DNA of 6,575 nt, taken from the NCBI RefSeq assembly GCF_050337105.1, contig NZ_JAKJSQ010000116.1, positions 1-6,575 of the forward strand, written 5' to 3'. The notes under the pieces are model-generated. The model was not told where the DNA came from, ran no database searches, and was given only the letters and a program-made list of their open reading frames with translations. Every line of letters starts with the position of its first letter. Positions within the stretch are counted from its first letter, which is position 1. Made by a program: the position numbers and the translations under genes. Positions 5,849-6,575 of this stretch are shown here, piece by piece. This DNA is from Aliivibrio_A kagoshimensis (GTDB lineage: Bacteria; Pseudomonadota; Gammaproteobacteria; Enterobacterales; Vibrionaceae).

Positions 5849-6575
5849 TGTTAAAGACGGATACAAAAACATATGCTTTCTACCTCCCTCAATTCCATCC
5901 ATGTAATGCAAATGATGAGTTTTGGGAGGAGGGGTTTACTGATTGGGTGACTACTTATGGGGCAAAACCTCTTTTTGAACACCATGTTCAACCAATCGCT
6001 TCTACTGAACTTGGCCGTTATAATTTAACCGATCCTGATGTTATAAGAAAACAAGCTCAACTTGCTAGAGATAATAATGTGGATGGGTTTGCTATTTATC
6101 ATTATTGGTTTGGAAAGGGAGACCGAGCATTAGAGGAACCGATTGAAATCCTCCGAAAAAACAAAGATATTGATATTGGCTATTACATTAGTTGGGTTAA
6201 CTGTAATTGGACTAAAAGTTGGGTCGGGAATGACAAGGTGATCATTCGGGAACAGCAATATGATAGTGAATTTTATGATGAACTTATGCTAGATGCAATT
6301 GAGCACTTCAAAGATGACCGATATCAGAAGCTTAATGGGGCACCATTTTTTTACATTCATAGCCCGAAAGACTTTGATGTTAAATCATTTATGAAAAAAT
6401 TCTCTCGATTAGCTCAAGAATATGGTTTTTCGCGTATTATTTGGTTAGCTCCAGAAATACATGTGGCTAAGAGCCAAAAGGTTCTATTTGATTATTTACT
6501 TGGGTATCCACCAGGAGATTTTAATACTTTAGAAAGAAAAATTAAGTTTAGATTATGGAAGTTAATTGAAAAAAT
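5848..6575 (+). CDS. WbsX-family glycan biosynthesis protein (3'-partial)
   Basis: The frame runs open from ATG 5848 to the right edge, giving 242 codons without a stop, so the C-terminus is outside the window. An in-frame TAG at 5836-5838 shows that 5848 is the first usable start, and AGG (5837-5839) lies 8 bases before it. The N-terminus is characteristic of the WbsX family (Pfam Glyco_tran_WbsX, related to GH99-type barrels) common in O-antigen and capsule clusters: AFYLPQFHP (10-18), NDEFWEEGFTDW (22-33), the ARPLF-like AKPLFEHHVQP (39-49), DGFAIYHYWF (79-88) and SWVNCNWTKSW (115-125). The last is the family's WANENWTRRW-type motif with Cys119 where Glu is usual. Its role is thought to be in polysaccharide assembly, either as a glycosyltransferase or a processing glycosidase; the exact reaction is not established for the family to my knowledge. 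No signal peptide is visible. It follows the phosphonate genes after 57 bases and supports a polysaccharide context. Confidence 0.88.
   Translation, partial: MLKTDTKTYAFYLPQFHPCNANDEFWEEGFTDWVTTYGAKPLFEHHVQPIASTELGRYNLTDPDVIRKQAQLARDNNVDGFAIYHYWFGKGDRALEEPIEILRKNKDIDIGYYISWVNCNWTKSWVGNDKVIIREQQYDSEFYDELMLDAIEHFKDDRYQKLNGAPFFYIHSPKDFDVKSFMKKFSRLAQEYGFSRIIWLAPEIHVAKSQKVLFDYLLGYPPGDFNTLERKIKFRLWKLIEK

Overview
The window reads as an internal piece of a surface-polysaccharide (O-antigen, capsule or exopolysaccharide) gene cluster. It is AT-rich (about one third G+C by eye), and six genes lie head to tail on the + strand with gaps of at most 57 bases. The mix of an LIC12162-like transferase, a CDP-glycerol-transferase-like protein and a WbsX-family protein is typical of Gram-negative glycan loci, most plausibly gammaproteobacterial. 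No taxonomic marker is present, so the organism is not identified. Three ambiguous bases (894, 1032, 2034) indicate imperfect sequence; none can create a stop codon in the frame it falls in.

Layout. 1-1029: the 3' part of an LIC12162-like putative transferase, cut by the left edge. 1076-2230: a CDP-glycerol glycerophosphotransferase-like enzyme (TagB/TagF superfamily). 2274-3569: a fusion of an N-terminal cytidylyltransferase domain with phosphoenolpyruvate mutase (AepX/PepM). 3569-4705: phosphonopyruvate decarboxylase (AepY/Ppd), whose start overlaps the aepX stop by one base. 4708-5790: a group III iron-containing alcohol dehydrogenase, probably a phosphonoacetaldehyde reductase, with a TTG start. 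5848-6575: the N-terminal 242 codons of a WbsX-family (GH99-like) protein, cut by the right edge.

How the genes fit together. The three central enzymes form a short phosphonate pathway: phosphoenolpyruvate to phosphonopyruvate (PEP mutase), to phosphonoacetaldehyde (decarboxylase), to 2-hydroxyethylphosphonate, HEP (reductase). No aminotransferase is present in the window, so HEP is a likelier end product than 2-aminoethylphosphonate. The cytidylyltransferase domain fused to the mutase would convert HEP to CMP-HEP. The adjacent CDP-glycerol-transferase-like enzyme is a good candidate to move HEP from CMP-HEP to a glycan, because CMP-HEP resembles CDP-glycerol. The whole would be a HEP-decorating cassette inside a polysaccharide locus. 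Individual enzyme families are recognised from sequence; the HEP end product, CMP-HEP and the transferase assignment are inference.

No RNA genes, insertion sequences, CRISPR arrays, convincing promoters or terminators were seen. The tight spacing suggests one transcript starting upstream of the window and continuing past its right edge.
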